Origin: Marinibium conchae
GTDB lineage: Bacteria > Pseudomonadota > Gammaproteobacteria > Enterobacterales > Alteromonadaceae
Reading direction: 5' to 3'
Length of the DNA stretch: 64,000 nt
Assembly (NCBI RefSeq): GCF_015595035.1
Contig: NZ_JADNRN010000001.1
Coordinates: 1,612,001-1,676,000 of the forward strand
Part shown: in pieces, positions 17,036-27,600 of the stretch
How the letters are laid out: every line of letters begins with the position of its first letter
Numbering within the stretch: position 1 is the stretch's first letter
The notes under the pieces: model-generated
Told to the model about the DNA's origin: nothing
The model's input: the letters and a program-made list of their open reading frames with translations, nothing else
The model's database searches: none
Made by a program: the position numbers and the translations under genes

Positions 17036-18886
17036 TCATTTACAACTAGCCATACTCAAGCCGATATCTGGGTTAAATATGACCGCACCCGATACTGTAT
17101 TGATTAATACTGAATCATTACTTATTTTCCATGAAGTTCTTGGTGCTCCTGGCAATCGATAAAAAGGCTCTATGTAGTAACCAGTATCGGTAAGTTCAAG
17201 CCTATAAATTAAGCCGTTATTCGATGACAAATGAGCCAACCCAGTTATCACGTAAGCATATTCGTCGATAACATAGACGTCTTCGATATTTTCATTTAGC
17301 AGTGTTTTAGTTGCTTTTCCGTCTTCAAAAACAATAAGCTCACCGCCCCATTCACCTCGATTGTCGCCAGTTAACCACTTTTCGCCAAATTTAACGGCAA
17401 GTGAAGGAATCACAAAACTTTTAGGAGAGGTGCAGTAGTCTTTGTAATAGTCACCATATTCGTCGCTGGAGCACATTGGATTTTTATATTGGAAAGACTC
17501 TAACTTTTTCTCGCGGCCTCCGTATTGCTTTGCTTCAACAGTCTCAGAAACCATTGCGTAATCAGTCTTATCGCAAGTGTGGTTTTCTTCTCTCAATTGC
17601 TGATAGTCCAGAAAGTCAAAAGCAAAATTATTAGGGTGATATTTAGATTTGTGATCTTTGTTCGCTTTAATTGAAGCTACTACTTTTTGGGCGTACTCTC
17701 TTAGCGGTTTGTACCAGTGAGTATTGGCTACTTTCTCAATATGAGGAACTGTGGAATTTTCCGCCAATAAGTGAAGAGCTTTAATCGCTGCATAAGCCTG
17801 CTGCCAATCCACTTCATTGGATACAAGTTTTAATAATTCTGGAACGGCCTGATTATAACCGATATAACCCAATGTAACTGCTGAGTGAATCCTATCTTCC
17901 CATGATTCAGAGTTTAGGTATGCCATTACATCGCCGCCAACGCTATTAGCTGCTTGCCCCATCTCAGACAAATCCCTAAAAACCATTAAATTCGAATTAA
18001 AAGTAGAATATTCATCTTTTTCGCGGCTTAGTCGCTTAACCAACAATCCCGCTCCTAACGGGCTTTTCATGTTTTGAAGTGATATAAGGACTGAAGCAGA
18101 AAATTCATTATTCTCATCAGCATATTGGTATATTTTCTTGGCAATTTGTGGGTTTTCAGTTATGTAACCAATGACTGACATTGCAGTTGTTCTTGCTTTA
18201 AGGTCAACCTTTTCGTTTGATGCAACTTGGAAAAGCCGCCTAGCTGATACATCGTCGGTTACTTTTGTCCTCTTTTGATAATTACGGAATACTTCATTAA
18301 AGCCCCAAAAATCCTTTTCACCACAGGATTCAAAGCAGCGGAGACCTTCTATTAAGTATGGAATACCTTCCACCCCTAATCTACTAAATGCAGTACCGAT
18401 TTGGTTGGACGCTGATTGAACTCGTTTCAATTCAGATACTAAATACTTACCAGCTTTATCTCCACCAACATAGCCAAGCGCTCCGTATGACCAACCTCCA
18501 TCTCCATCAAGTTCTATATTGTTTTGGATAACTTTATGAATGATTACAAAGTCATCCTCATTTAAGTCCCTGATTTTAGCAATCAAACTATCTGCAACTG
18601 CACGACGATTAGGGTCATCTTCACCAGTGAGTTTAGCAAGCTGTAATAACGCATCTCTGCCAAAAGACTTAAGTTTGTCTCTTACGGCGTAATCAACCTT
18701 TCCTGGTCCCCAAGCTTTCCCTTCAACTTCTGGGATAAGCGCAATACATTCATTTGCCGACTTACATTCAGTAGCAATCGCAATATTGCTAAACACTGCG
18801 ATACTTAAAAACCCTACACTTAAACGCCGATTCCATTTCACTTTAGTATTCCTTACACGGCTGTTTTTATTCTTTTGTTTTACCAA
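17036..18886 (-). CDS. Exported HEAT-repeat protein, function unknown
   Basis: A 616-residue protein with a basic N-terminus, a hydrophobic signal-like helix (about 22-38) and a probable cleavage near AIATEC. The middle (about 60-400) consists of HEAT/PBS-lyase-type helical repeats, for example SWEDRIHSAVTLGYIGYNQAVPELLKLV. The last 200 residues look beta-rich and contain several cysteines (DEYGDYYKDYC, MCSS, ASCK), consistent with a disulfide-bonded periplasmic or surface domain. The gene stands alone between miaE and the siderophore receptor and looks more AT-rich than its neighbours. I do not recognise a family; a scaffold or binding role is the most that can be inferred. Confidence 0.7.
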   Translation of the reverse strand: MVKQKNKNSRVRNTKVKWNRRLSVGFLSIAVFSNIAIATECKSANECIALIPEVEGKAWGPGKVDYAVRDKLKSFGRDALLQLAKLTGEDDPNRRAVADSLIAKIRDLNEDDFVIIHKVIQNNIELDGDGGWSYGALGYVGGDKAGKYLVSELKRVQSASNQIGTAFSRLGVEGIPYLIEGLRCFESCGEKDFWGFNEVFRNYQKRTKVTDDVSARRLFQVASNEKVDLKARTTAMSVIGYITENPQIAKKIYQYADENNEFSASVLISLQNMKSPLGAGLLVKRLSREKDEYSTFNSNLMVFRDLSEMGQAANSVGGDVMAYLNSESWEDRIHSAVTLGYIGYNQAVPELLKLVSNEVDWQQAYAAIKALHLLAENSTVPHIEKVANTHWYKPLREYAQKVVASIKANKDHKSKYHPNNFAFDFLDYQQLREENHTCDKTDYAMVSETVEAKQYGGREKKLESFQYKNPMCSSDEYGDYYKDYCTSPKSFVIPSLAVKFGEKWLTGDNRGEWGGELIVFEDGKATKTLLNENIEDVYVIDEYAYVITGLAHLSSNNGLIYRLELTDTGYYIEPFYRLPGAPRTSWKISNDSVLINTVSGAVIFNPDIGLSMASCK

Positions 18887-19222
18887 AGAATATCATTTGT
18901 TTCAGTGCATCCTCAATTTGTTTCGGGACATCAGTCATTAATGCAGGGGTCTTTTGATAACTCAGAGGCGCTTTACCCTTTAAAGCCGTCACCATCCCGA
19001 GGGATGAACAACTCTCTTGCAGTCTTGTCCTAAGAAAGATCTCCATCCCTTTTGATTTCTATTATCGGCTCATGTCTTGGAATCATCATTACCTTTTCAG
19101 ACTACAAGCAAATACCATCCAACTGCTTCCACTTTCTTAACTGACAAAACAGCCAGGCTCTCCGGTCTGCGTATGTGTATATTCAGATTGACAAGCAAAT
19201 ACAAACGACTCAAAAATATAAA
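18887..19222. other. Intergenic region without a recognisable gene
   Basis: This region separates the divergent HEAT-protein and siderophore-receptor genes. I see no open frame of interest. A TTGACA at 19188-19193 and TATAAA at 19217-19222 could belong to the receptor promoter, but their 23-bp spacing is too long for a standard sigma-70 site. Confidence 0.5.
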
Positions 19223-19237
19223 TGAGAATTGTTATCA
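19223..19237 (+). promoter_or_regulatory. Fur box upstream of siderophore receptor
   Basis: TGAGAATTGTTATCA matches the 7-1-7 Fur consensus TGATAATNATTATCA at all but two positions. It lies 88 bp before the chosen start of the TonB-dependent receptor and just downstream of an AT-rich candidate -10. Iron-replete repression by Fur is the natural reading. Confidence 0.85.
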
Positions 19238-19325
19238 TTAATATTGACCTTGTCATTTCTTGGCAGTAAACTCTGTGCCATTAAAAATTCATACCATAAA
19301 TATTTTTCAAAAAACGGAGACAACA

Positions 19326-21413
19326 TTGAAGTTTATTAAGAGCTCTCTCGCTATTGCCATCGCAGTTTCAAGTGCTACAGCAAATGCAAACATTGCAACT
19401 ACCACAGCCGAAAGTGTCGAACGTATCACCGTTCGTGGTGCTTTTTTCGGTCAAGATTCAGCTGATTCGTTAAAGACCCCTACAGCACTGGTCAATGTAC
19501 CTTCTTCTCTTACAATTATTGACGCCGCGCAAATTGAGCAGCAAGCCTTCACAAGCATTGCCGATATATTGCAATACACTCCCGGTGCATCGTCTGGCCA
19601 AGGTGAAGATCACCGTGACCAAATGACGCTACGTGGCCAAAACACCACAGCAGATTTTTTCATCGACGGTTTACGCGATGACGTTCAGTACTTCCGCCCT
19701 CTTTACAACCTTGAGCGTGTTGAAATATTGCGCGGCTCAAACGCCCTACTATTTGGAAGAGGCGGCGGTGGCGGAGTTGTGAACCGCGTGTCTAAAACGG
19801 CAGACACTAGCGAAAGCTTCACAACGATTAATGCTGCACTTGATACCTTTGCAGCTTACAACGCTGCAATTGACATGAATAAGGCAATTGACGATAACCA
19901 AGCGGTCAGAATCAACGCGGTTTACGAATCAATGGAGAATCATAGAGATAATAAGGAAGGCGATCGCTTTGCGGTAAACCCGACTTACTCTCTGTTCATA
20001 AACGATGACACTAAGCTTACGCTTTCCTATGAATACGTTAATGACGAACGCGTTATTGACCGTGGTGTTCCATCAGACGGCAGTGGCCCTCTGCGCGGAC
20101 AGGATGAAACCTTATTTGGTGATCCAGACTTCAACTTAACCACATTCGAAGGCCACATTGCGCGTTCGGTAGTTGAGCATAACCTATCTGAGAATTGGTC
20201 GATAAACGGTACTTTGCAATATGCTGATTACGATAAGCTTTATCAAAATTATTATCCGGCAGGCTATGATGCTGATACAAACTTAGTAACTATTGATAAC
20301 TACATTGATCCAACTCAGCGCCAAAACCTAATTTTTCAAGTGAATGCTGTTGGTCAAATTGAAACTGGCGACATTGAACATACTATTTTAATGGGTGCCG
20401 AATATGGCGACCAAGATACCGCTAACAAACGTGATGAGTTGCGATTTAATGGCAGCGACAAGTTCACTGTTGAGCTAAATGGGCCTTTCATCATACCTAC
20501 GCTAGAAGAACAGCGTAATACTCGCGACCGAGCGTCGAACGTTAAATTCACCTCGGTTTTCTTACAAGACGAAGCGCAAATTAATGATTGGTTGATTCTT
20601 GTCGCTGGCTTACGTTACGACAGCTTTGATATCGACGTTGTTGACAATGTCGCTCTTAGGAATGATAGCCAAGGTAACTTTGCTCGCAAGGACACAGAAG
20701 TGTCACCACGCTTTGGTGCTATCGTAAAACCAAATGATGATATGTCATTCTATGTGAGCTACAGTAAGTCTTTCTTGCCACGCTCTGGCGACCAATTCCT
20801 TACTTTAAATTTAAACAGTGAAGCACTTGCTCCTGAAGAATTTGAAAATCGCGAAATAGGAATGAAATGGAACCCAACGGATACACTTGCATTTACGGCC
20901 GCAATATTTGAAATTGAACGTGAAAACGGCAGTGTTGTTGACCCTACAAACCCAGAGCGTTCACTTCTTACCGGCACAACGACTGACGGTTTTGAGTTAC
21001 AGTTAGTGGGTAATATCACTGATGAATGGGAAATCAATGCGGGATATAGTTACCTAGACGGCGAAGAAATGGGGCGTGTCGTAGACGGTGTTGAGAGCAA
21101 CAGAACATTATCTCAAGTACCAGAAAACATGTTCACCTTGTGGAATAACTATGCCTTTTCTGACAAGCTATCTGTTGGTCTAGGGTATATCTATCAGTCT
21201 GAGCAATTTACGTCTTTATCTAATGCAGTTGAACTACCTAGCTTCAGTCGAGTTGATGTAGCGGCCTATTATCAACTGAATAGTAAAACGAGTATTCAAT
21301 TGAATATCGAAAACTTGCTGGATGAGGACTACTTCTCTGCCGCTCATAACGACAACAACATCACTGTTGCTGAACCCGTGAACGCGAGAGTAAGCCTAAG
21401 CTATACATTCTAA
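19326..21413 (+). CDS. TonB-dependent siderophore receptor
   Basis: An outer-membrane beta-barrel that imports a ferric siderophore with energy from TonB-ExbBD. The mature protein begins after a signal peptide ending ATANA. A TonB-box-like ERITVRG is followed by the plug domain (VPSSLTIIDAAQIEQQ, LRGQNTTADFFIDGLRDDVQYFR, VEILRGSNALLFGRGGGGGVVNRVSK) and a 22-strand-type barrel ending in SLSYTF. The plug resembles catecholate receptors of the Fiu type. I chose the TTG at 19326 (695 residues): GGAG lies eight bases upstream and it begins MKFIKSSLAIAIAV. The frame also runs back to a TTG at 19260. Confidence 0.92.
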   Translation: MKFIKSSLAIAIAVSSATANANIATTTAESVERITVRGAFFGQDSADSLKTPTALVNVPSSLTIIDAAQIEQQAFTSIADILQYTPGASSGQGEDHRDQMTLRGQNTTADFFIDGLRDDVQYFRPLYNLERVEILRGSNALLFGRGGGGGVVNRVSKTADTSESFTTINAALDTFAAYNAAIDMNKAIDDNQAVRINAVYESMENHRDNKEGDRFAVNPTYSLFINDDTKLTLSYEYVNDERVIDRGVPSDGSGPLRGQDETLFGDPDFNLTTFEGHIARSVVEHNLSENWSINGTLQYADYDKLYQNYYPAGYDADTNLVTIDNYIDPTQRQNLIFQVNAVGQIETGDIEHTILMGAEYGDQDTANKRDELRFNGSDKFTVELNGPFIIPTLEEQRNTRDRASNVKFTSVFLQDEAQINDWLILVAGLRYDSFDIDVVDNVALRNDSQGNFARKDTEVSPRFGAIVKPNDDMSFYVSYSKSFLPRSGDQFLTLNLNSEALAPEEFENREIGMKWNPTDTLAFTAAIFEIERENGSVVDPTNPERSLLTGTTTDGFELQLVGNITDEWEINAGYSYLDGEEMGRVVDGVESNRTLSQVPENMFTLWNNYAFSDKLSVGLGYIYQSEQFTSLSNAVELPSFSRVDVAAYYQLNSKTSIQLNIENLLDEDYFSAAHNDNNITVAEPVNARVSLSYTF

Positions 21414-21467
21414 GAGCAGTTCTGCCACTCAGGCTCGCGCCAGACAGTAGCAGAAAATGTAGAAGAA

Positions 21468-21510
21468 AACCGACATTGAGCCCATTTACGGGGCGCTCTG
21501 TCGGTTTTTT
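21468..21510. terminator. Rho-independent terminator after siderophore receptor
   Basis: ACCGACA, two extra bases and GAGC pair with GCTC and TGTCGGT, followed by six T. The preceding A-run means the hairpin could also stop transcripts of the convergent RND operon. Confidence 0.8.
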
Positions 21511-21554
21511 GCATTTAGGCACAGCCCTTTTATCAAGAGTAAATTGCAGCGCCC

Positions 21555-24500
21555 TCAGGCTTTGAGGAAAGGCAAACCTTTACCTACTCTTCGCTTTACT
21601 CTGTTGATCATATCGACTGTGTTGCGACGCATTTTCAACAATAGCAAATACGATATTGGCACTAAGAATAAACTGGTCATGGTGCTGAACAACAAACCAC
21701 CAATGATAGCGATCGCCATCGGTGCATATGGAGGCCCATCGCCGCCAATACTCACGTCGCCAATTGCTAGAGGCAATAAACCCAATACTGTCGTTAGTAC
21801 AGTCATGAGTATCGGTCGCACACGCGTTAAGCACCCTTCAATGATCGCAGACGGCACTGACATACCTTGATTGGCTAACTGATTGATGCGATCCACCAGC
21901 ACGATGCCATTATTAACGACTATTCCCATTAGTATCAGCATGCCTATCATACCCATCACCGTCATAGAGTTACCAGTAACTAGGAAAGCCCAAAATACAC
22001 CGGTGAAGGAGAATATTAATGAGGTAAGCACCGCAGTTGGGAGTAACAAGGATTCAAACAACGCTGCCATGACGATATAAATCATAATGAGGGCAAGCAA
22101 CATATTGGTTAACATGATCGACTCATCCTCATCTTGGCGCTGGAAACTGCCTTCGAGCGACCATGAATAACCAGCTGGCAATTCGATATTTTGCATGATT
22201 GATTCGATTTTTTTGCGAGCCTCATCTACCGTTATGTCATCCTCAAGGTTGCCACCGATGCTCAACGAAGTCTGTCTGCTGCTGCGTTGTATTTGAGACA
22301 AACGCGGTTTTATCTGCATATCGGCAACCATATCCAGTGTTACATTTTGCTCATCGCTACGAACTAGCACCAGATTTTTCAATTTCTCGATGGATGTTTG
22401 CAAAGACTCGTCATACATCAAACGAATATCAATTTCGCCTTGAGTATCATTTCGGAAAGTACGTAAATTCGAGCCTCTCAGTGCTGTGCTGACGATAGTC
22501 GCTACATCGCTGCTTCCCAAACCAAAGCGAAAGGCCTTTTCTCTATCTACTTTTAGTTGTAACTCAAGATCACGGCTATCCACATCTGTCTTCACGTCAG
22601 TTAAACCATCAACACTATTGAGTACAGGCACAATATTATTAGCGATGCGCAGTAAGTTTTCAGAAGAGCGTCCGAACAACGTCAGTCTCACGCCGCCACC
22701 CGATCCTGAGTCCCATTGGAACGAAGGCTTGGCTCTGGCAAATGAAGGCATTTTTTCTTTTATGTTCTCTTTTAGTGCTTTTACCGAGATAGGTAATTCA
22801 TCTTTTAGCGTAATCCCAGACACTGCAAAACCTGACCGAAAGTAGGTGTACACCTGCTTAATATGGAATTCGTCTTGGTTAGCGTATAAGAAGTCTTCCA
22901 TTTTGGTCACGGCCAACTCTACTTCCTCAAGGCTATAGTTTCCTTCAATATCGTAATTTAGCCATATACGCTCTTGATTCTGGTTATTGTCTTCATCACT
23001 GCTCGTTAAGTTCATCGGAATCGCTGTGCTCAGGAGAATGATAATAGCGATAAAAACGGTTTTTCTTTGGTTTGCTAAGGTCCATCGCAATACACTTTCG
23101 TACTTCATCTTAAATATCGATGGCGTATCATTTTTCGGCTTTGGCTTTATTTTCAGCTTGGTGGTAAGCAAAGGAATTAAGGTTTGTGCTAGTAACAACG
23201 AAGCAAAGAGTGAAATACAAATCGCAATAGCCACATGCTCTAGGAACACGGTCAACTCTGCTTTTACACCAACGATATTGGGTAGAAAAACAATCGCAGT
23301 GGTGGCAGTACCTGCGATTACCGCCATGCTGACTAGAGAAACACCACGCTTGGTTGCAGCTTCGACATCGTCTGATTTTTCTCGCTCTTGGAAAATACTT
23401 TCGGTAACCACGACCGCATTATCAACCAACATTCCCACGGCTAACATTAAGCCCATCAGACTCAGAATATTCAGCGTGTAGCCCATAAAATACATGCAAG
23501 CTAAGGTTATACATATTGCAAAAGGAACCGACAACACAACGACTAAGGTCGTTGCGATGTTACGCAGAAATAAATAAAGCACAATTAGCGACAAACCGGC
23601 CCCTAATAAGCCGGAATTAATCAGATCTTGCAGAGAGGACGTCACGCTATCAGCTTCATCTTGCATAATGAATAGATTGATACCATTAAAGGCCGAGCTT
23701 TCTTTGGTCTCGTCGATAGCGGCCATTACTGCCTCAGAAACTTCAACCAAGTTAGCGCCTGACTCTCTAAATATGTTTAAACCTATAGCATGTGTTTTAT
23801 CAAGGTGGCGACCCTCTTCAGCGTCGGGCGTTTCAAAATTAATGTCGGCAATGTCACTTAAGCGCACATTCTTTGACACAATCAAATCGGCAATTTCTTG
23901 TTTGCTTTGGTATTCACCGACCGGATTCACCGTAATTTTTTGGCCGATATCAAAAAACTGCCCCGCCGTCATTGAGAAATTTGCTTGGCGAAGTGTATTT
24001 GTTAATTGTCCTAAATCAATGTGCAAGGCAGCTACTCTGTCGGGGTTTAAGCGAATAGAGATTTGCTTTTTCTGTACACCATAAAGCTCAACTCTCGATA
24101 CACCCTTAATACGCTCAATAGGCATTTTTAAGTTACGCTCTAGTAAATCGAAAGAGTTTGAAATATCGCGATCACTTGATAAACGCAGCTGAAAAACCGG
24201 CATGTCAGCAAGGTTGAATTTATATACCATCACCCTTTCAACGTCGTCTGGAAGAAGGTGTCGAATGGCATCAATCTTTTCCCGAGCTTCGATGCTTTTC
24301 GCCTTAATGTTCTCGTCCCAATCAAAGCGGATATTTATTTGTGCGCTATTCTCGTTCGAGTATGAGCGCAAGCGTTTTATACCCGACATCGTTGCCAGAG
24401 CCTCTTCCACCGGCCGCGTGATCATCTTCTCAATTTCTGTAGGAGTCGCATCCTGATAAGGAATTTGGATGAACAATTCAGGAAAGTCGATACCTGGGAA

Positions 24501-24632
24501 CTTCTCTAAGGGCAGCAGGCGACTGGCGCCCAATCCGAGAAGCAGCAAAGATAAAAACAACATGGTGATAGTAACAGGTCGGCGAATAGCAAATGAAGCT
24601 AGAGCGGCACCGGTGTGTGATAACTTATCCAT
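21555..24632 (-). CDS. RND efflux pump subunit (second of tandem pair)
   Basis: A 1025-residue HAE1-type inner-membrane pump expected to export amphiphilic compounds using the proton gradient. It has the duplicated RND layout: a TM1 segment after FAIRRPVTITMLFLS, two large periplasmic domains, and TM2-6 and TM8-12. The TM4 proton-relay motif reads GMLVDNAVVVTES, so only one of the two aspartates of AcrB is present. I start at the ATG at 24632, which has GGAGG six bases upstream and overlaps the end of the upstream pump gene by eight bases. The frame also runs back to 24716. It ends the three-gene operon. Confidence 0.92.
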   Translation of the reverse strand: MDKLSHTGAALASFAIRRPVTITMLFLSLLLLGLGASRLLPLEKFPGIDFPELFIQIPYQDATPTEIEKMITRPVEEALATMSGIKRLRSYSNENSAQINIRFDWDENIKAKSIEAREKIDAIRHLLPDDVERVMVYKFNLADMPVFQLRLSSDRDISNSFDLLERNLKMPIERIKGVSRVELYGVQKKQISIRLNPDRVAALHIDLGQLTNTLRQANFSMTAGQFFDIGQKITVNPVGEYQSKQEIADLIVSKNVRLSDIADINFETPDAEEGRHLDKTHAIGLNIFRESGANLVEVSEAVMAAIDETKESSAFNGINLFIMQDEADSVTSSLQDLINSGLLGAGLSLIVLYLFLRNIATTLVVVLSVPFAICITLACMYFMGYTLNILSLMGLMLAVGMLVDNAVVVTESIFQEREKSDDVEAATKRGVSLVSMAVIAGTATTAIVFLPNIVGVKAELTVFLEHVAIAICISLFASLLLAQTLIPLLTTKLKIKPKPKNDTPSIFKMKYESVLRWTLANQRKTVFIAIIILLSTAIPMNLTSSDEDNNQNQERIWLNYDIEGNYSLEEVELAVTKMEDFLYANQDEFHIKQVYTYFRSGFAVSGITLKDELPISVKALKENIKEKMPSFARAKPSFQWDSGSGGGVRLTLFGRSSENLLRIANNIVPVLNSVDGLTDVKTDVDSRDLELQLKVDREKAFRFGLGSSDVATIVSTALRGSNLRTFRNDTQGEIDIRLMYDESLQTSIEKLKNLVLVRSDEQNVTLDMVADMQIKPRLSQIQRSSRQTSLSIGGNLEDDITVDEARKKIESIMQNIELPAGYSWSLEGSFQRQDEDESIMLTNMLLALIMIYIVMAALFESLLLPTAVLTSLIFSFTGVFWAFLVTGNSMTVMGMIGMLILMGIVVNNGIVLVDRINQLANQGMSVPSAIIEGCLTRVRPILMTVLTTVLGLLPLAIGDVSIGGDGPPYAPMAIAIIGGLLFSTMTSLFLVPISYLLLLKMRRNTVDMINRVKRRVGKGLPFLKA

Positions 24633-27600
24633 GACTAGCCTCCGCATCAGCACTGATTGCTTGGGTAGCGTTTTCCTGTGGAGCCTCTTTCTTTTGTTTG
24701 TATTTTTTACGGTCAAACAAGCTGTACAGAATGGGGATCAAGAAAAGCGTTAACAGAGAGGCAAATAGCAAACCGAATATCACTGTGACGGCCATTGGAG
24801 TGCGAATTTCAGCGCCATCACCAAGGCCGATTGCCATTGGTAATAAACCTAACACCGTGGTTAAGGTTGTCATGAGTATCGGGCGCAAGCGGCTATGTGC
24901 TGCGTCGATAATTGCCTGAGTTTTGTCAACGCCACTTTGGCGAAGCTGATTAATACGATCAATTAATACAATCGCATTATTCACTACAATACCTGCCAGC
25001 ATAATTAGACCAATAAACACCACTACGCTGATATTCGTACCCGTTAAAAATAAGCCATAAATAGAGCCCGCACAGGCCATAGGAACCGTAAACAATATCA
25101 AGAAAGGATGTAAAAACGATTCAAACTGCGACGCCATCACGATATATACCATGAAAACAGCAAGCGCTAATGCCATATAAAGTGAATTAAAACTCGCTTC
25201 CATCTCTTCGCTTTGACCTGCAACCTTAGCGTTCAAACTCAGAGGGATGCGCATGTTGTTTATGATGCCTTGCGCTTCACTGGCAGCGGTGCCCAAATCT
25301 CCGTAAGCGAGATTCGCGGTAATCAAAACAACTCGTTGCTGATCAACCCGTGAAATTTCACTTGGCCCAACCGACATCTCAACGCTAGCAACAGTCGCAA
25401 GCGTCACCGCTGGCGATGCACCGGGGTTAACAATTAACTGGCTTATATCGTCAACCGAGTCACGCTGCGATCCTTGATTCCTCACCAGTATGTCAACTTT
25501 GCGGTCATCAATACTAAATTTACTCGCTATTTCACCGCCAACTTTTGCTGCAATCAGCTGAGATACACTTGGTGCGGTTAAGCCCAGCTGCGCCAGTTTG
25601 GCATGATCAAAGTTTATTTTGAGTTCTGGAGAGCCTATCTGCAAAGAGCTTTTTATATCAGCAAAACGCTTATCATTACCCAAAGCCTCGGCAATGCGAT
25701 CGCCATACTCCTTCAATAACACTAAGTCATAACCAGCAACTTCAATTTCCAAGGGCGTAGAAAAGCTAAACAACTCTGGCGTACCAAATTTACTCTGCAC
25801 ACCGGCTTTTTTGGATAAATGTGCTCTCATTGCTTCACGCACTGTATTTTCTTGCTCAGTACTAGCACCTTCTTCCATAACAACGTTTAACTTGCCCCAG
25901 TAATCTCCACCTTGGGCAGGCGATGCATTCATCAAACTCCCTGTTCCGGCTAGTGAATAAGTGCGTAGTACGCCGTCTTGTGCTTCTGTAAACTTGGCTA
26001 AGTCTGACAATATCGCGTCGGTAGTTTCCAACCTACTTCCCGTTGGTAAGCTCACTTCTACGTCAAATTCGCCTTGCGATAGAGGCGGAATTAGCTCCAA
26101 ACCGATGCGAGGTAGTAGTAACAAAGAAAGCAAAGATACACCGAGTATTCCAGCCATAACCAGTAACCTTGCTTTTAAGGCCGCGTGTAAACTAGCAAAA
26201 TAACTCACTGATAACACCCCGTATACCTTGTCAAAAACCCACAGCACAGGTTTAAACAAATATGACAAGGCAGTTGAAATCAGTCTGTAAAGTGTAACGA
26301 TTACCGTAACGAGTAAGGCCGGCACATAGTGAAATATAAGACTGAAAATAAAACGGAAAGGAAAGCCGAAAAAATGAAATACTTTTCCTATTTTTGAAGT
26401 AGGTATTTTCTTTTCGCTTCGAGCGCCAAGATCCAATTTATCCAAACCAGCCTCGCGTTCGCCATCTCGTTCTCTTGCTGCTAGCATAGGAATGAGGGTC
26501 AGCGCGACAACTAGCGATACAGCAAGCGCAAAAGTAACGGTAAGTGCTTGGTCGCTGAATAATTGCCCTGCGATCCCTTCCACAAATACCAATGGGAAGA
26601 ATACCGCCATGGTCGTTAAGGTAGAAGCAACAATAGCCATGGACACTTCCGATGTGCCTTTTGCAGCTGCTTGCTTGCTATTTTTGTTCGATTTTTTATG
26701 GCGATCGATGTTCTCCAAGACCACAATGCTGTTATCTACTAACAGACCGATTGCCAGAGCAATACCGCCTAAGCTCATAATATTCAGACTAATATCGTAA
26801 CTGTTCATAAGATTGAAGGTAGCGATGATAGAGACAGGAATCGAGATGGAGATAATCAAAGTTGGCCAGATATTCTTTAAGAAGAAGTACAAAATAAACA
26901 TAGCTAACACGCCACCGATAATGGCAGCGGACTTCACTTCATCGATGGCACTAGCGATAAATTTGGATTGGTCATATACCTGTTGAATTTCATAGTCATT
27001 GGGCATGTTTTGTTGCAGTCGTTCAAGGCGCTTGGAAACGGCGTTGGCAACATCAACAGTATTTGCATCGCCTTCCTTATAAATCGCAATTTCTACTCCT
27101 TCAAAACCATTAAAACGAGTAATAGAACTGCGCTCTTTATAGGAATCGACCACTTCCGCTACATCGGCTAGTTTGATATTGCGGCCCTCGCGCGTTGCGA
27201 TAAATATATTGCGCATGTCATCTAGGGTTTCAAATTGATTAATCGTTCTGACGAGATATTCCTGCGAACCATCTTCCACTCGTCCGCCAGAAGCATTCAC
27301 ATTTTCATCTTTCAAACGCTGTATAATTTCATTCAAGGAAATATTTAATTGACTCGTACGCTCTTGATTAATCAATACTTGAACTTCATTTTCTAAACCG
27401 CCGCCCACGCGAACTGAGGCAACTCCCTCTACAGATTCAATACGACGCTTTATCTCTTCTTCAGCGTATGTTCGTACGCGTTTGGTCGTATTAACACTCA
27501 TGACATCACTGTCTACGCTATCAGTATTAGCTCTGGCACCAAGGCCATAGCGCATTATTGGATCCATGCTTGGATTAAAACGAAGTAGCAGCGGGCGCTT

